Positions 1-13,800 of a DNA stretch of 64,000 bases are shown piece after piece. The stretch's first letter is position 1. The number at the start of each line of letters is the position of its first letter. Position numbers and translations under genes: made by a program. The notes beneath the pieces are model-generated. The model made no database searches and was not told the origin of the DNA. It saw only the letters and a program-made list of their open reading frames with translations. The stretch spans positions 11,906,134 through 11,970,133 of the forward strand of contig BROE01000007.1 in assembly GCA_036571765.1 (NCBI GenBank), written 5' to 3'. The stretch is from Plecoglossus altivelis (taxonomy: Eukaryota; Chordata; Actinopteri; Osmeriformes; Plecoglossidae).

Positions 1-1257
1 GGGGGGTTGGGCGGGGTAGCCCAGGTCTCACCCAGGCTGAGGGGGGGCCGGGGTTAGGATCCAGGGACGGGCGATGGGAGGTGGCGCTCGTTCCTCGTGC
101 AAAGAACCTGGGTACTTTGTGTGCTTTCCTCCTCCCCTCCCCCCTCCTTTGAGCTCCTTAAATGAGCGTAACCTCTACTCCTCCAGGGAGGGAGAGGGAG
201 AGGGGGAGGGGTTGGGGATGCTAGCTAGAGGAAGAGGGGAGGGAGGGGGATGGACAGAAAGCGAGAGAGAGAGAGAGAGAGAGGGGGGAGGACGGAGACC
301 CGGAGCCCGGCTCCATCGCAGTCTCATTTCACGCTGCCTTTCTCTCCGGTCTCCTGGTTTGCTGCTAACCCCTGTTTGCCTGCGTTCCGCGCCTGAGCCG
401 CTCAGCGGCGGTTCTGCGCTGTTCCCCCCAGGGCGTCCGGTAGGAACCCAGGTTCCACCCTGCGTGGCGTCCGCATCTCTCAGCCCTGGTTCCGTTCCTA
501 CTGATCCCTCTCCATCCGTCTACGAGTGACCCACATCCTGTCCACAGGAGCAACCCACATAACACACATCATGATACGCCACCAGCCAATCACAAGCCCA
601 GAGAACACACATCATGACACTCCACCAGCCTATCACAAGCCCAGAGAACCGGCAGGCCTGTTAAAGGCTAACAGGGACTAAAATACCTCAGTCCAACATA
701 AATACAGAGGTTTCAATTATTCATGAGCTCCCCTCCCCTCTTCTTGAATGAATATTTCATGTGCTTTAAGCTCAGCCATCCTCATCGTGGTGTCAGTCAC
801 AAGTAGCCTTTGCAGGGGTTGAAGGAAGACTAGGAGGGCGTTCCCCCGCGTGTGTGTTGCCAGCTTAAGGTTTAATTGCTTCTGAAAGCTTTACACGTGG
901 CTGTGTTGCTGTGGTTTTATCAGTCGGGGCTGGAGACTAGCTGGCTCACTGCGTGTCTGCCTAACCAGCCAGAACTGATCCCCTCTCCTCCTCTCCCTCC
1001 CTCCCTGCCTCCCTCCCTCCTCCCCCCACCTCCCCAGCCTCAGCAGAAACACGATCCCCAACATTGTGACGCAGCCATTAGCAAACGTGCCCTGCGTTCC
1101 TCTGCTGCTCATGGTACATCCCAACTCCGAGACACCTGCAATACTCTTGCTCAGTAGGCCCACTGCCAGACAACACCAATCCATCTCTCTCTCTCTCTCG
1201 CTCTCTCGCTCTCTCGGTTTCTTGCTCTCTCGCTCTCTCGCTCTCTCGCTCTCTCTT

Positions 1258-1290
<33 letters not shown>

Positions 1291-2945
1291 GGGCCTCTCT
1301 GACTCTCCCACTCTTATCTAGTCCCTCTCTCACCCCAGCCTCTCTCTCTCTCCTGTCTTTCATGCTGTATTTGTCAACGGCAGCACCTAGGCTCAGTGGA
1401 ATACCCGGTTATCGCTGAAGAGGACTTTGATAACAAGTAGTAGGATTGTTCCCTTCCTCATTCTCTCTCTCTCTGTCCTCCTCGTGTCATCTGCATGTCT
1501 TTGATGCTGCCTGCTGAACACTCTGATGCGTTGAATGTTACCTTTTGGGGAAGCAAACCTGCTTCTCCACTGAGTCCCAACAGTGAAGACATGAAACACA
1601 GAACCAGATTACTGAATGGTTTGATTGTGAGGGAGGGAGGGAGGAGGGGGGGGGGGGAGGGAAGGGGGACAAAATGTACAGACAAGGTTTAAAATGGACT
1701 GACATGTTTACAGTTGTACATTGGGAACTGGCTACTGGTAGTCAGAGAGAATCACAGACATGGTGATAGCTTGTACAGCCGAGGGGCTCTCACCATGGCA
1801 ACCAAGGTTTGGCAACAAGCCAAAGAGTCTTGCTTTCTACCAATATGACCTTCACTTCCATTCTCTTACTTCTGCTGGAACCTTCTATCTTTCTCTCTCT
1901 CTCTCTCTCCCTCTCCCTCTTTCTCTCTCACTCTTTCCCTCTCTCTCACTCACTCACTTTCTCTCATTCTTTCTCTCTTTCTCTCTCTCGGCCGCGTGAG
2001 GTTCAGCTTTGTTACATCTGCTGCTTCCTTTCAGTCCTGTCTTCGAAACACAAGTCGTCAGATTAACGTCTATTGAACACTTCATGAACTGAAGTCAAGA
2101 ACCTATTTATTTTCCAGGAATTTAAGCAGCTTTGCAGTCATGCAAAGTCCCTTGTACGCCGCATAATAGATGTTCTGAAATGCCCTTAGTGTTGAATGGC
2201 CTTGTATGAATCCTGAATATCGGGGCTTGGGTGACCTTGTCCAAGACGCTGCTGACAGAAGCTGATGCCTTCTGTTATACTAAAGTAATAGAAATCTTAC
2301 AAATAGAAGATAATCAAGTTCAGTCTTTTTCTCCCCCCTCTTCTTCAGACTTCAATCAATTCGAAAATCTCTCTGATTCTGATTGGACACCGTGACTCCA
2401 ACCGTGCGATCGCGGCGCCCTCCGAGGCAGCCTCCGCAGTCGGCACCGACGCTGGCGTGCGAGTGGCTGACGTCAGGACGCCTGACTTTCGCTAATCCGC
2501 TCTGCCCTGCGCCGGCCAACCCCAAAGCTCCATCGATTTATTCTAATTCCCATTGGCTCGTACCCGAGCCCCCCTGGCCTCCCTGCCGACAGCCTGAGGT
2601 CACAGTGTGTTGTGCCCCCTGCTAAACTGTGTCACCCCCTCCGCCTCCCTCCGCCTCCACACTCTGGCGGTATCGAGCGTGTCACTGGAAAAGCCACCCA
2701 GATGTCCCCAGGGGACATGGAGGGAGGGGCCACAGCACAGAGCAGCAGTCATGTGTGTCGGCCAGGACAGGCAGCACATCCATCTCCTCCAGAGCTCATT
2801 TGTTGACTTGTTTCCACTAGAGGAGGAAAACTGTTGTTTGGTGGCATGATTGAAAGGGCCAACTGGGAAGCCAAATACTGCTGGTCTCCTTTTGCATTGG
2901 GTGCCTGTAAAGTGCAGTCCTACGGCGATAGAGTGGAGTCTGTTG

Positions 2946-3127
2946 AGTCACACTGAACAGATTCATATTGAACAGAGTCATATTGAGCAGATTCATATTG
3001 AACAGATTCATATTGAGCAGATTCACATTGAACACGTTCGCATTGAACACGTTCGCATTGAACACATTTACATTGAACACGTTTACATTGAACACATTTA
3101 CATTGAACACATTCACATCGAACGCAG
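2946..3127 (+). repeat. 15-bp minisatellite, TGAACA core
   Basis: About 12 units of the type CATTGAACACATTCA or ATATTGAACAGATTC follow one another without spacers. Early units carry CAG and later ones CAC. It lies inside a MYO1D intron. The period is a multiple of three, which explains the open frames through it. Confidence 0.85.
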
Positions 3128-4862
3128 TTATGGATTCTTTGTTCCCAGCTATAGGATCAGAGGCGTCTCTTTGTGTCTGATCTCTATACCTGTTTGCGCT
3201 CTCACAAGCCCAGCTAGTGTCTGGGTATGCAGCATTTGTGAAGGGATTTCACGCAGCATGCATTTCGCCGCCCCTAATAAAGCCTTAGCAATCTGGGCTG
3301 CAGAGATCCCCCCCAAATTGGCTTTGATGAGGTCGTAAATCTAGCAGCTCCGAGCGCAGGGGAAGCAACACCATGATGGCGGAGTCTCTAAAAGGCTGAT
3401 CAGATGGCTTTATTGGCCGGCAGAACCGACGGGCCTTGTTATTGGCCTGATTTACCCAGAATCCCCTGGGTGTCGTCTGCCCTCCCCGCCTCCTCGCTGG
3501 TGATAATCCCACACCGCCTGCCTCTTTGTTTAAGAGCAGTTGCCCGATGGAGTGTGTGTGTGTGTGTGGGAGGGAAGATTGTTTGTCTGCGTGTGCGTGT
3601 GTGTGTCATCCTCTTCCCTCCATTTACCTGTCTTACATCTTCCCAGGTTTAAAAGGAAAGATGTAGATGACGTGGGGGGATCGATCAGATCTCACGCTGC
3701 TTCACGCGGTGCCAACGCTCCTGCTTTCACCTTGAGCACCAGACATCTGCATGCTAATTCCATCTCCATCCACAGCGGGCACTTAGCAGCAACCTGCAGT
3801 GGCAGGAGGTGATGCCAAGCATTGTTACGTGCTGTTGCAGACTATTTCCAGTTGCCATATGTTGTCTGGTCCCTGTATGGTTGGACTCCACATGAGTCAG
3901 AAAAGGGGTGGCACTTTATCAGAAATGACAACTGCGAGCTTGTTTTGTTTTTTTCAAGTTGGAGTGGTTTAAACGTTTCCTATCTCCAGATCAGTAGCTG
4001 CTCTGCAAAGGAATGATGGCGGAAACGTAAAAAGGACGTTGGTCGGACAGGCAGACAGTATGCGTGTTCGTTTTTCTAAATTCCACTAGTCTCACCCCTA
4101 GAATGCACACAGGTCCCTTAAGCAATCTCCTTTTCTCTGTTCCTCGACACAATCTCCCCATACCATCTGAAAGCGCGGTCCCTAAGAAAAGGCTTCATTC
4201 CCTTGAACTTGAGCTGATGGAATCTAAATCTGAATGAAAAGATATCAAAAAAAGATATAAATCTCTTACATGGCGCTGGCTGAATAAATTCACTCCTCTC
4301 ATCAACATCTCAGTGAGAGGGGAGCGTTGTGACTGGGCTCAGCGGCTGTGCTGAATATAGATCAACCCCGTCCCCGTCCCTGTCCCCCTCCAACTCACCT
4401 GCCACGTGTCAGTCATCGAGGGCTGCGGGGCGGGACGCAGGACTGGAGACTGGCTTGTGGGGGTGTGAGGTCATCATTAAGGGACGGTCGGGTTCATCTT
4501 CCTGCCGGGCTGGCCCCTGCTTGATCTCTGTGGGCTGGAGCTACCTGGTGGCAGGCCTCTGTGGAGCTTCCTAGACCAGACCTGGGCCTTCCACTGATCC
4601 CGGCAATTACAGCGGGACCACCGTCGAGAAGGCGCCCACCGTGGCTGTCGTCTGCGTGACCTCTGTTGACAGTTCACCATGTGACACTTCAGCTGCAGAC
4701 GGGCTGGATGATGTTGCGCTCTGGCCAGAGAGGATGGAGGGGGGGTGGGAGGGGAGGGGGAGACAAGAGGAGAGTGGAGGGGAGGAGTGGTAGAGAGAGG
4801 AGGACAGAAGAGGAGGAGGGGAGGAGGAGGGGGAGGAAGGCGGGCGGAGGAGGGGGAGGAGG

Positions 4863-5942
4863 GTGGCTCCATTTAAGCTGTCCTTCCCTGGAGTCAAGAT
4901 CCAGGCTCCTCTCATCCACAGGACTGCTAATGAACCTCTAGTCGTCCTCTTCAGTTGGAGAGCACCAACACGTTTCATGTGTGGACAAAGGAGGAAAAAA
5001 ATCCCACCTTTTGTTCTCCAGAACTCCCTCACACTTCCATCAGACAGATTAAATATTCATCATCTCCACATTACCACTGGGCATGTATTTGAATTTTTAA
5101 CCCCTCCCCCTCGCCCTAACCCTCACCCCCCTCCCATCAGCTGCATAATGTCCTTGAATGCAGAGTTATGTTATCTTGCCTTGCGTTAAGGGCTCGTGGA
5201 GGGGCCTATATGAATGAGGGAGAACTAGAAGGGAGCATATGGCAGTGGTCATAGAGAGAGAGACCCAGGATCTATGGCTCCCCAGGGTCTCTCTACCATC
5301 TATTATTCATGTCTTTGAGGAGCCGATAGCTGTGCAGTTGATGTGTGGCTACACAGGGGAGGGGGAGGGGAGGAGGAGGAGGGAGAGAAGAAGAGGAGGA
5401 GGAGGGGGGGGAGGAGGAGGAGGGGGAGGAGGAGGAGTGGCTCCATTTAAGCTGTCCTTCCCTGGAGTCAAGATCCAGGCTCCTCTCATCCACAGGACTG
5501 CTAATGAACCTCTAGTCGTCCTCTTCAGTTGGAGAGCACCAACACGTTTCATGTGTGGACAAAGGAGGAAAAAAATCCCACCTTTTGTTCTCCAGAACTC
5601 CCTCACACTTCCATCAGACAGATTAAATATTCATCATCTCCACATTACCACTGGGCATGTATTTGAATTTTTAACCCCTCCTCCCCCCTCGCCCTAACCC
5701 CCTCACCCCCACTCCCATCAGCATGCATACATGTCCTTGCAATGAAGAGTTATGGTTATCTTAGCTTGCGTTAAGGGCTCGTGGAGGGGCCTATATGAAT
5801 GAGGGAGAACTAGAAGGGAGCATATGGCAGTGGTCATAGAGAGAGAGACCCAGGATCTATGGCTCCCCAGGGTCTCTCTACCATCTATTATTCATGTCTT
5901 TGAGGAGCCGATAGCTGTGCAGTTGATGTGTGGCTACACAGG
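4863..5942 (+). repeat. Tandem duplication, ~0.5 kb unit, offset 574 bp
   Basis: Copy 1 (about 4863-5356) and copy 2 (about 5437-5942) start with GTGGCTCCATTTAAGCTGTC and end with GTGTGGCTACACAGG. They are near identical, with small indels around the C-rich block (5101-5165 versus 5674-5756). Each copy is preceded by a GGA-rich tract (4735-4862 and 5355-5436). No splice-flanked coding block is recognised in either copy. Confidence 0.9.
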
Positions 5943-6150
5943 CTCTGGGAACGTTTAGTAGTCAAGCCTCTTCGCTCTGCGTGGGATCTGTGTTTGGTGG
6001 AAATTTGTGGCGTTTTGAAACCAAGAATACAATCATTTCACATGAAAAGAATAAGTAATATTTGAACTGAAATCTGCGATGTCACTTCCTGAATATGCGC
6101 AGGCAGCACAGGTGACTGAGTATTACAGCACGCCATGTAGTGCTAGTGTT

Positions 6151-6314
6151 ATGATGTTCCTGGTCTCACCTGGTCGTGTTATGATGTTCCTGGTCTCACC
6201 TGGTCGTGTTATGATGTTCCTGGTCTCACCTGGTCGTGTTATGATGAAACTATGTTCCTGGTCTCACCTGGTCGTGTATGATAACACCATGTTCTTTGTC
6301 TCACCTGGTCGTGT
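6151..6314 (+). repeat. 30-bp repeat array abutting a MYO1D splice acceptor
   Basis: Three perfect 30-bp units (6151-6240, beginning ATGATGTTCCTGGTCTCACC) are followed by two degenerate ones reaching 6314. The acceptor AG of the next exon is at 6323-6324, so the array occupies the branch-point and polypyrimidine region. Confidence 0.9.
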
Positions 6315-6324
6315 CGTCTCCCAG

Positions 6325-6548
6325 GTGTGGCGTGGCACCATCGCCCGGATGCGTTACCGGCGCATGCGAGCCGCCCTCACCATCCTCCGGGCTTACCGCC
6401 GCTACAAGGTCAAGTCCTACATCCGGGAGGTCAACCGACGCTTCAGAAACGTGCAGTCCATGAAGGACTACGGGAGACACGTCAAGTGGCCCACGCCGCC
6501 CAAAGTCCTGCGGCGCTTTGAGGAAGCACTGAGGAGCATCTACAGCAG
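6325..6548 (+). CDS. MYO1D: MYO1D exon: IQ motif and start of tail
   Basis: Starts in phase 0 after an AG acceptor at 6323-6324 and ends in a split AG|G arginine codon before a GTAAAA donor. It encodes 74 full codons, with the IQ-type VWRGTIARMRYRR followed by a strongly basic ALTILRAYRRYKVKSY stretch and VKWPTPPKVLRRFEEAL. The acceptor lies directly behind a 30-bp tandem repeat array. Confidence 0.93.
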
Positions 6549-8064
6549 GTAAAAACGCCAGATGTTATTCACACACACACTTCTCTCAATCACCTACGGA
6601 TATACATGAACACAGCAACGCCAGCACATACTATATATAGAGCTGGATGTGAGTCATTTCTCGCTTGCGTCCTGTGCGCACATGGCAGGAAGAAGGATGC
6701 TCCAGCAGTGTGAGCGCTGAGTGTGTAGCACGGCTCTGCATGGCCCTTGGGGGCCTCTGAAGGCTCGCACTCACGTTTCCTTTAGCCTGAGGTGCTGTGC
6801 CTCAACGTCGATATTTCGTCTTTGGGCGCGCCTGCTTTCATCCCCACCAAGGGTCGTCTCTCTCAGACCTGCCTTCTGAAGCTCAGAGAGGCGTTTGGGA
6901 GGTGGATGAGATGGGGGGGGGGGATCGTTTTTTTTCTGTTTGTAGATGGGCAGACGATGCGCCTATCATCACCCTAGGCGGTGTTGCCTTGACAAAGAGA
7001 TCTGCTGTATTGATGTATGTGTGTGTGTTTCGGGGCTTCAGGTGGTGGGCATGGACCATGATCAAAGGCCTGTCTCCAGAGGAGACCCTGCAGGTGAGGG
7101 CCAAGGTAGCCACCCTGGAGGCCCTCAAGGGCCAGAGGGCAGATCTGGGCCTGCTGGGGACCTGGGAGGGCAACTACCTGGTGAGGACAACATCAATCAC
7201 ACTGGGAGAAACAGGCGCTTGTCATATAGTACTGCTAGAGAGTGTCTGTCATCAGAACTGAACTAGTTGAAATGACCAAACAGCTTGTGTGTACGTGTGG
7301 TTGGTAGATATGCAGGGGGGGCGGGGGGTGGTTTGTCCTTTCTGAGAAAGCGACGTGGTGTGTGTGTGTGTGTGTCTCCCTGCAGAAGACAGACAGCCCA
7401 GAGACGGCCTCCTCCTTCACGCTGCTCTCCAGTGAGCTGCAGAGGAAGGACAAGTTCATGAGGATCCTCTTCTCCTGCAACGTGCGCAAGGTACAGGTGT
7501 ACCCCCCCCCCCCTGTCTTGAGCTCTCTCTCTGTCACACACACACAGTCTCTGTCTCTCTCTCACTTACACTCTCTCTCTCTCTCTCACACACACACACA
7601 GACACTCACACACACACACAGACACACACACTCATACACACGGACAGATACACACTCACACTCTCGCACGCACACTCTCACACATGTACAAACACACACA
7701 CATACACACACTCTCACAGACACACACACAACACTCACGCACCGTGTGAAATTAAAAGAATTTGGATTCTTCCTCATGCCATTTCTCTGAAAGTCAGTGG
7801 GACTTGCTGCACCATGTGGTCAGAGTCATTGAATAATTGAGTCATTACGATGGTCCCTGAAACCAATCAAGTCCCCTACTGTACATGAACACAGTACGAA
7901 GCAAAGTGTGTGTGTTTGTGCTAACATGAAAGCGCTGCTACATGTCCTGTCGGCACCCTCCCAACCTGCTCAGGGAAGAACTTGGCATTGGCACGGAGAA
8001 AATCGTAAACGCCCGGAGCGTCAGTGATAGAACGGATGCACAACCAGACCGATTGTGCCCCCTG

Positions 8065-8137
<73 letters not shown>

Positions 8138-8412
8138 ACACACACGCACACACACACTCTGCCTGGTACCAGCCGGGCTCCCAGTGGTGTGTTTGGATGT
8201 GTGTTCCGGAGCCTCCCCTCCTCCCTCCCTCCCCCCCTCCCCTCCTGCCAGGTGACTGATGAGGGCTTTTGTGTTTCCCAGATCAACCGTTTCCACAAGT
8301 GTGAGAACCGGGCCGTCCTGATCACAGACCGCCACCTGTACAAGCTGGACCCCCTGAAGCAGTACAAGCCTATGAAGAGCATCCCTCTGTACAACGTGAG
8401 GACAGCCCTGCG

Positions 8413-8454
<42 letters not shown>

Positions 8455-9055
8455 TCACCTCATCACGCCTTCTCCATCAGGGCTCAGGAACTCTTATCTC
8501 AGTGACAAAGGCGTCTCTGAAACATTCTGTGCTCTTTGCTAAAGTAAGCTCAGTTAAAAGCTTTGTTTGAATGCCACAGAGAGTCAGCGGATCATGAGGT
8601 AAAAGGTTTGATGAATCAGGGCTGTTTTTTCCCCTCAGAGCTGAGGACAAATTAAATGCGTTATTGTGGGATTTGATTCGACGTAAATGGGTTTTGTGTT
8701 AACGTAATGTTTCTGATCGAGGTGATGGATAATCTGAGAGCATCGTTCCGGAATGGGCTGGCCAGCATTCCAAATGTAGCATTCTCACCCTTTCTCCAAT
8801 TGGCTAACTCCAAACTACATCTATCTTCTGATTGGTTGACTGAGGCAGTCGCATCCGGAGAGAGTACATGAAGTTGTTTCCATGGTGAACTATCCTGTGT
8901 GTTTTTGTTTTGTAGATTTACACCGCATGCCCCCCCCCCCAAAAAAAAAAAAACATACTTGCTTTTTCGTTATTTTATTGTTTACAGAACATGTAAACCT
9001 CACTGTATGCTTTTGTGTTTATTTACTGTTCTATTTTAATCTCTTTTGCTGTCTC

Positions 9056-9098
<43 letters not shown>

Positions 9099-10694
9099 CC
9101 TGTCTCTCTCTGTCATTCCATGGCTTTTTTAAAGCCTCACTTCTTAAAATATTTTGCATTGCTGGCTGAGACTGCTTCAAAAGGTGACCTTGGGGGGTGG
9201 GGGGGCGAGGGGGAGATGGAGGAGGAGACGGTGAGGGAGAGGTGTTCAGCATGTATCTTCTGGTAGATACGCTCCTGACTGCCCCCCCCAGCTCCCGCCT
9301 ACTCCCTCCCGCTCTTAAACGAATGAGAAATGAGCCGGGTGCAAGATGATGACAACTATGACAAGACTGTCCGCTGTTCGGCCTGACATGGTGACAGCCT
9401 GGTCACATGGTCAGATCTGGTGCTATCCCTGATCACGGAGAATGGGAGGAGACTGGAGGGAAGGAGAATAGAAGGCCTGGCCAAGAACACACACTCACAC
9501 ACACACACACACACACACAAAGCTTACAGGACTGAGTCCAACATAGGAGACTCAGAAGTGACACTGTTGAAAACTGACCTTTTCTCACTAACGCAGCACT
9601 AGCAGGATGGCATACCTGCTAGTGTAGAACCATGACTGCATTCTCATTGACACGGTTATTACTGTAATATCATCGGTGAGACTGAGCACACCGGTCAAGG
9701 TGAAAGAGGGATGGACTGTGTGGACTGAAAAGCATAGTAAGGGCAGGGGGAGTGGGGGGGATCGATTAGTGAAGGTTGCCTTGAGGGGAGGGGCGGTTTG
9801 GGCTTGATTAGATAGGTGTCCCGGTCCGCCAAACTTGGCTGCCCTCCGGTTATTTACTGCTCCTGGAGGGGAGAGCTGGGGAGAGGTGGGGGAGGGCTGG
9901 GGAGAGGTGGGGGAGGGCTGGGGAGAGGTGGGGGAGGGCTGGGGAGATGGAGAGCTCCCTACACGTCCAGACAGGACCACTGAGGAGACCCGGGGATTTA
10001 TATGCCAATTAACACCCTGACTACCTACACTGGATCATTACTTTGTTTAATGTCTTTGCCATGGTGGCGTGTCCTTGTTAAAAGGAGAAAAAAAGGAAAA
10101 ATGGAGAAAAAAACATGTTGTAAAATGGTACAATACCCCCACTCCTCTGCCTGTCCTCCTGTCTTCCTTCACTCTTCCATCTCTCTGACTGACACATCTT
10201 ACATGTTCCCCCCTTCCTCTACCCTTTCTAACCCCCTCCCCTGACCCTCAGTCACCTCTCTCATCTCCTGTCTTCTTACCTCTCTTCTTCCCTCCCTCCT
10301 CTCTCTCATTCCTTCCTCCCCTCCCTCCCTCCTCCTTCTCTCCTCTCCTTCCTTCCTTCCTTCCTTCCTTCCTTCCCTCTCTCTCTCTTTAACTCTCTCT
10401 CCCCTTAACCTCTCCAGTCTCCTCTCCTCCCCCCTCTCCTCGTCTCCCTCCGCCCTTCCCTCTCCCCTCTCCTCCCGTATCCACATCCAGCGCTCTTCCC
10501 CTTTCACTGCGCTTGCTCGGCCGTTGTCATGCCAACTTCCCAGGAGACAGGGTTGTCATGGTGATGGAGCGGGAGGGCAGATCAGCTGCTGTCTGGTGTC
10601 GTTCAGGCATGTGCACAAATGGCCTCCTTGGATATGTGCTCTCTCTGTCTGTACTGTCGAGGTTGTTTGCTTTTTCCCCTTTGCTCACTTGATC

Positions 10695-10740
<46 letters not shown>

Positions 10741-10742
10741 TG

Positions 10743-10825
<83 letters not shown>

Positions 10826-13800
10826 TTCACTGCCCATCTCATTATTACAGCTTTGTCCCTTTGAGAGCGCTTTTCACACATTCAAGACACAATGTGTCTT
10901 GTGGATGTCTGTGGGGGCTTGTGGGAGGAAACGAGAGAGGACAGTGATTTGAGTCAACATCAAAGGCAGCCTAACTGGTCACAGCTTGGCTCATTATACT
11001 GTTAGCCTTTTAGTCATACTGCATAGAGCTCTTCTCTCATCCTCTTTCTGTCTCTGTCTCTGCCCCCCCCCCCCTCTCGTCTTCTCTCGGCCCCCCTCCC
11101 TTCTCCTCCTTCCATCTCAAAGGGTTTGGGCGACGTTATGTAACCTCAGATTCCCTCCCTCAAGGATAGGCAGGCGCTCCGTTCCCTATTGCTATGACAA
11201 CTACCAGTCTCGGTCCAGAACGCGCTGGTCAGATGGCCTGGTCTCTGGACTGCACATGTTTAGAAATCTGCCCACTCCGCAAAACCCACTTACTCACTCC
11301 TTACACACAGCCGGCAGGAAGCAGGCAAAGGGGACATGACATTAACAAATAGCAGTGACGTCGTCTGATTGTAGACGCGTAGAGAAGTCAGAGCGAAGAA
11401 CCAAACCAGCTATAGCCTGAACAAATCTGTATCATTATCTCTCTCATTAAACAAATGAGTCCTGTTCCGACCAATTGCACTTTTAATATAAATGTTAATG
11501 CGACCTGTCCAATCCGTATTCCATCTGATCTATAATGTGACTGGCTGATCCCTGAGTGATCCAGTAATAGCGGGTGGATTCCCACTAGAGCTGGACAGGT
11601 ACATGCAGCCTGCAGACAAACCCTGACATGTCGGAGGTAAATAAGATAGCTGCTGTGTTTCCCCCCTCAGGGGGAGTCATGCTGACTCTCGCGTTAAGAT
11701 GATGGAGATGGAGGCAAGATTTCCCCCCAGTAAGGGGTTCCTGCCTCCCCCCCCACCCACCCCCCCGGGCCCCTCGTCTCCCCCCCCTCCACCGTTGTTA
11801 CCTCTGTCTTCTCAGTGGGCCCTGGGCACACACATGGCTTTGAAATGCAGGGGGGTGGGATCGAGGTGGAGGGAAAGGTAGATCGATAAATCCAAATATT
11901 GATTTCCGTCCCGAGCGAGACTGATATTACACAGCGCTGTGCCTTCGAACAGCTCTACCTTCTCTTTACACATCACCTCTGTGCTTCACGACCACACCCT
12001 CTCAGTGAGATCTGGCTGCCAGGTCATCGAAAAGATTGCGTTTGAAAATTCTGCTGCCGCTGAAACATATCTGGTTGTCCAGTGGGCTTCAGTTTTCCAT
12101 ATAAGCAGTACAGCCCTGATGCAGTCAAACTCCCTGGTGATTTCACTTCCTAGGTAAATGAGGTATGATAGATGGCAGTTTTGATTTGGTGCGAAAACCC
12201 CAAGTGTATAAATGTCCTTTGAGTTGCGCTAACTTCGGCTCCCTTGTGTGTGTGTCTCCCAGGTGACAGGGGTGAGTGTGTCTCCAGGGAAGGACCAGCT
12301 GGTGGTGTTCCACACTAAGGACAGCCGGGACCTTGTGGTGTGTCTGCAGGGCATGCTGCCTGCTGGAGACAGCCGTATCGGGGAGCTGGTGGGAACCCTG
12401 CTTAGCCACTTCAAGAGGTAGTCTGCCTGTCTGTCTGACTGTCTGTCTGTCTGAGTGTCTGTCTGTATGACTGTCTGTCTGTCTGTCTGAGTGCCTGTCT
12501 GCCCTGACTGTCTGTTTGACTGTCTGTTTGACTGACTCCGTTTGTCTGCCTAAATGTCTGTCTGTCTGTCCGTCTGTCTCTCTCTTGCCTTCTCCTGATC
12601 TTTTTTTGTCATCTCTCTGGTGAGCGTGAAGGCTTCAGATGTCTATGGTTACTGTAGGACTGATGTGACCTGGTATCCAGGTTTACTGTAGGACTGATGT
12701 GACTTGGTATCCAGGGTTACTGTAGGACTGATGTGACTTGGTATCCAGGGTTACTGTAGTAGTGAGGTCAGCTGAACAGCACAGTGATGCTGGTGTCTGT
12801 AACTGCACAGGCCTGTGGTGGAGCTGTCCTGGTGTGACTCTGTGTCTCTGCTCGTACTTCCTGTCACATCCTCCTGGGACTGCTACACTTGCTGAAATAA
12901 CAACAAGCTTGGTGGGGAATGACTGATGTTGGATTGGTGAATGTTGGACAGTTGATTCTAACAATGATGCCTGATTCAGACCTGTGTGTCTGTTTGCGCA
13001 CAAGTGTGTGTATGCATGCACCCAAGTGTGTGCGTCTGTGTGTGTCTGTGTGTGCGCATGTATGCACCCAAGTGTGTGTGTAGGCGATGCTATCATGTCT
13101 CCTTTGTACTCGGGTCGTGTGTGTGTCAGGCAAGGCTGCGATGCCATTGGGTCCTTGTTAATGACTCCATGTGCTGCACATACAGGCCCATCCATCACTG
13201 GGAAACATGGGCTGAACAATAGGCCATATCCACTCTGTCACTGGCGTGCGTGCGCGTGTGCGTGCGTGCGTGTGTGATGTATACTTCCCCTACAGATCCC
13301 TGCAGATGTGGATTTAACCTCTCTCTCTCCTTCAGCATGGTGCACAGTGTTCAGGCTGAATACAGTGTTCAGGCTGATCACAGTGTTCAGGCTGAATACA
13401 GTGTTCAGGGTGAACACTGTGATCAGGTTGAGCACAGTGTTAAAGGCTGAATATAGTGTTCAGGCTGAATACAGTGTTCAGGCTGAGCACAGTGTTCAGG
13501 GTGAGCTCAGTATTCAGGGTGAATACAGTGTTCAGGGTGAGCTCAGTATTCAGGGTGAATACAGTGTTCAGGGTGAGCTCAGTGTTCAGGCTGAGCACAG
13601 TGTTCAGGGTGAACACAGTGCAGACAGATCTGTGGCAGGTCTCTGCTCACACAAGGGGCCAGTGTTCACGTTGTCCATCCCCACAACATGACAGCATGTG
13701 TAGGACAGAACCGTGCTGACACTAAGCCCTGCTCTTCACAACTCTGGCAGGTTTAGGCTGAGTTGACAACTAGGACAAAATAGGACGTTGGCTCGCTCCC

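Larger units (their letters stand above)
1..6324 (+). other. MYO1D intron (partial) with repeats
   Basis: No exon is recognisable here, and the stretch ends at the acceptor of the IQ exon. It holds GA-rich tracts (181-290), a ~46-bp doublet (about 562-650), (CT)n tracts (1183-1310 and 1891-1990), G-rich 1625-1665, a 15-bp minisatellite (2946-3127), purine-rich tracts (4735-4862, 5355-5436), a ~0.5 kb tandem duplication (4863-5942) and a 30-bp repeat (6151-6314). Open frames here follow the repeats and show no protein similarity I recognise. Confidence 0.7.

Noticed and set aside
5100..5712. Telomere-like CCCTAACCC motifs
   Set aside because: Only single copies in each duplicate (near 5113 and 5692); no tandem telomeric array.
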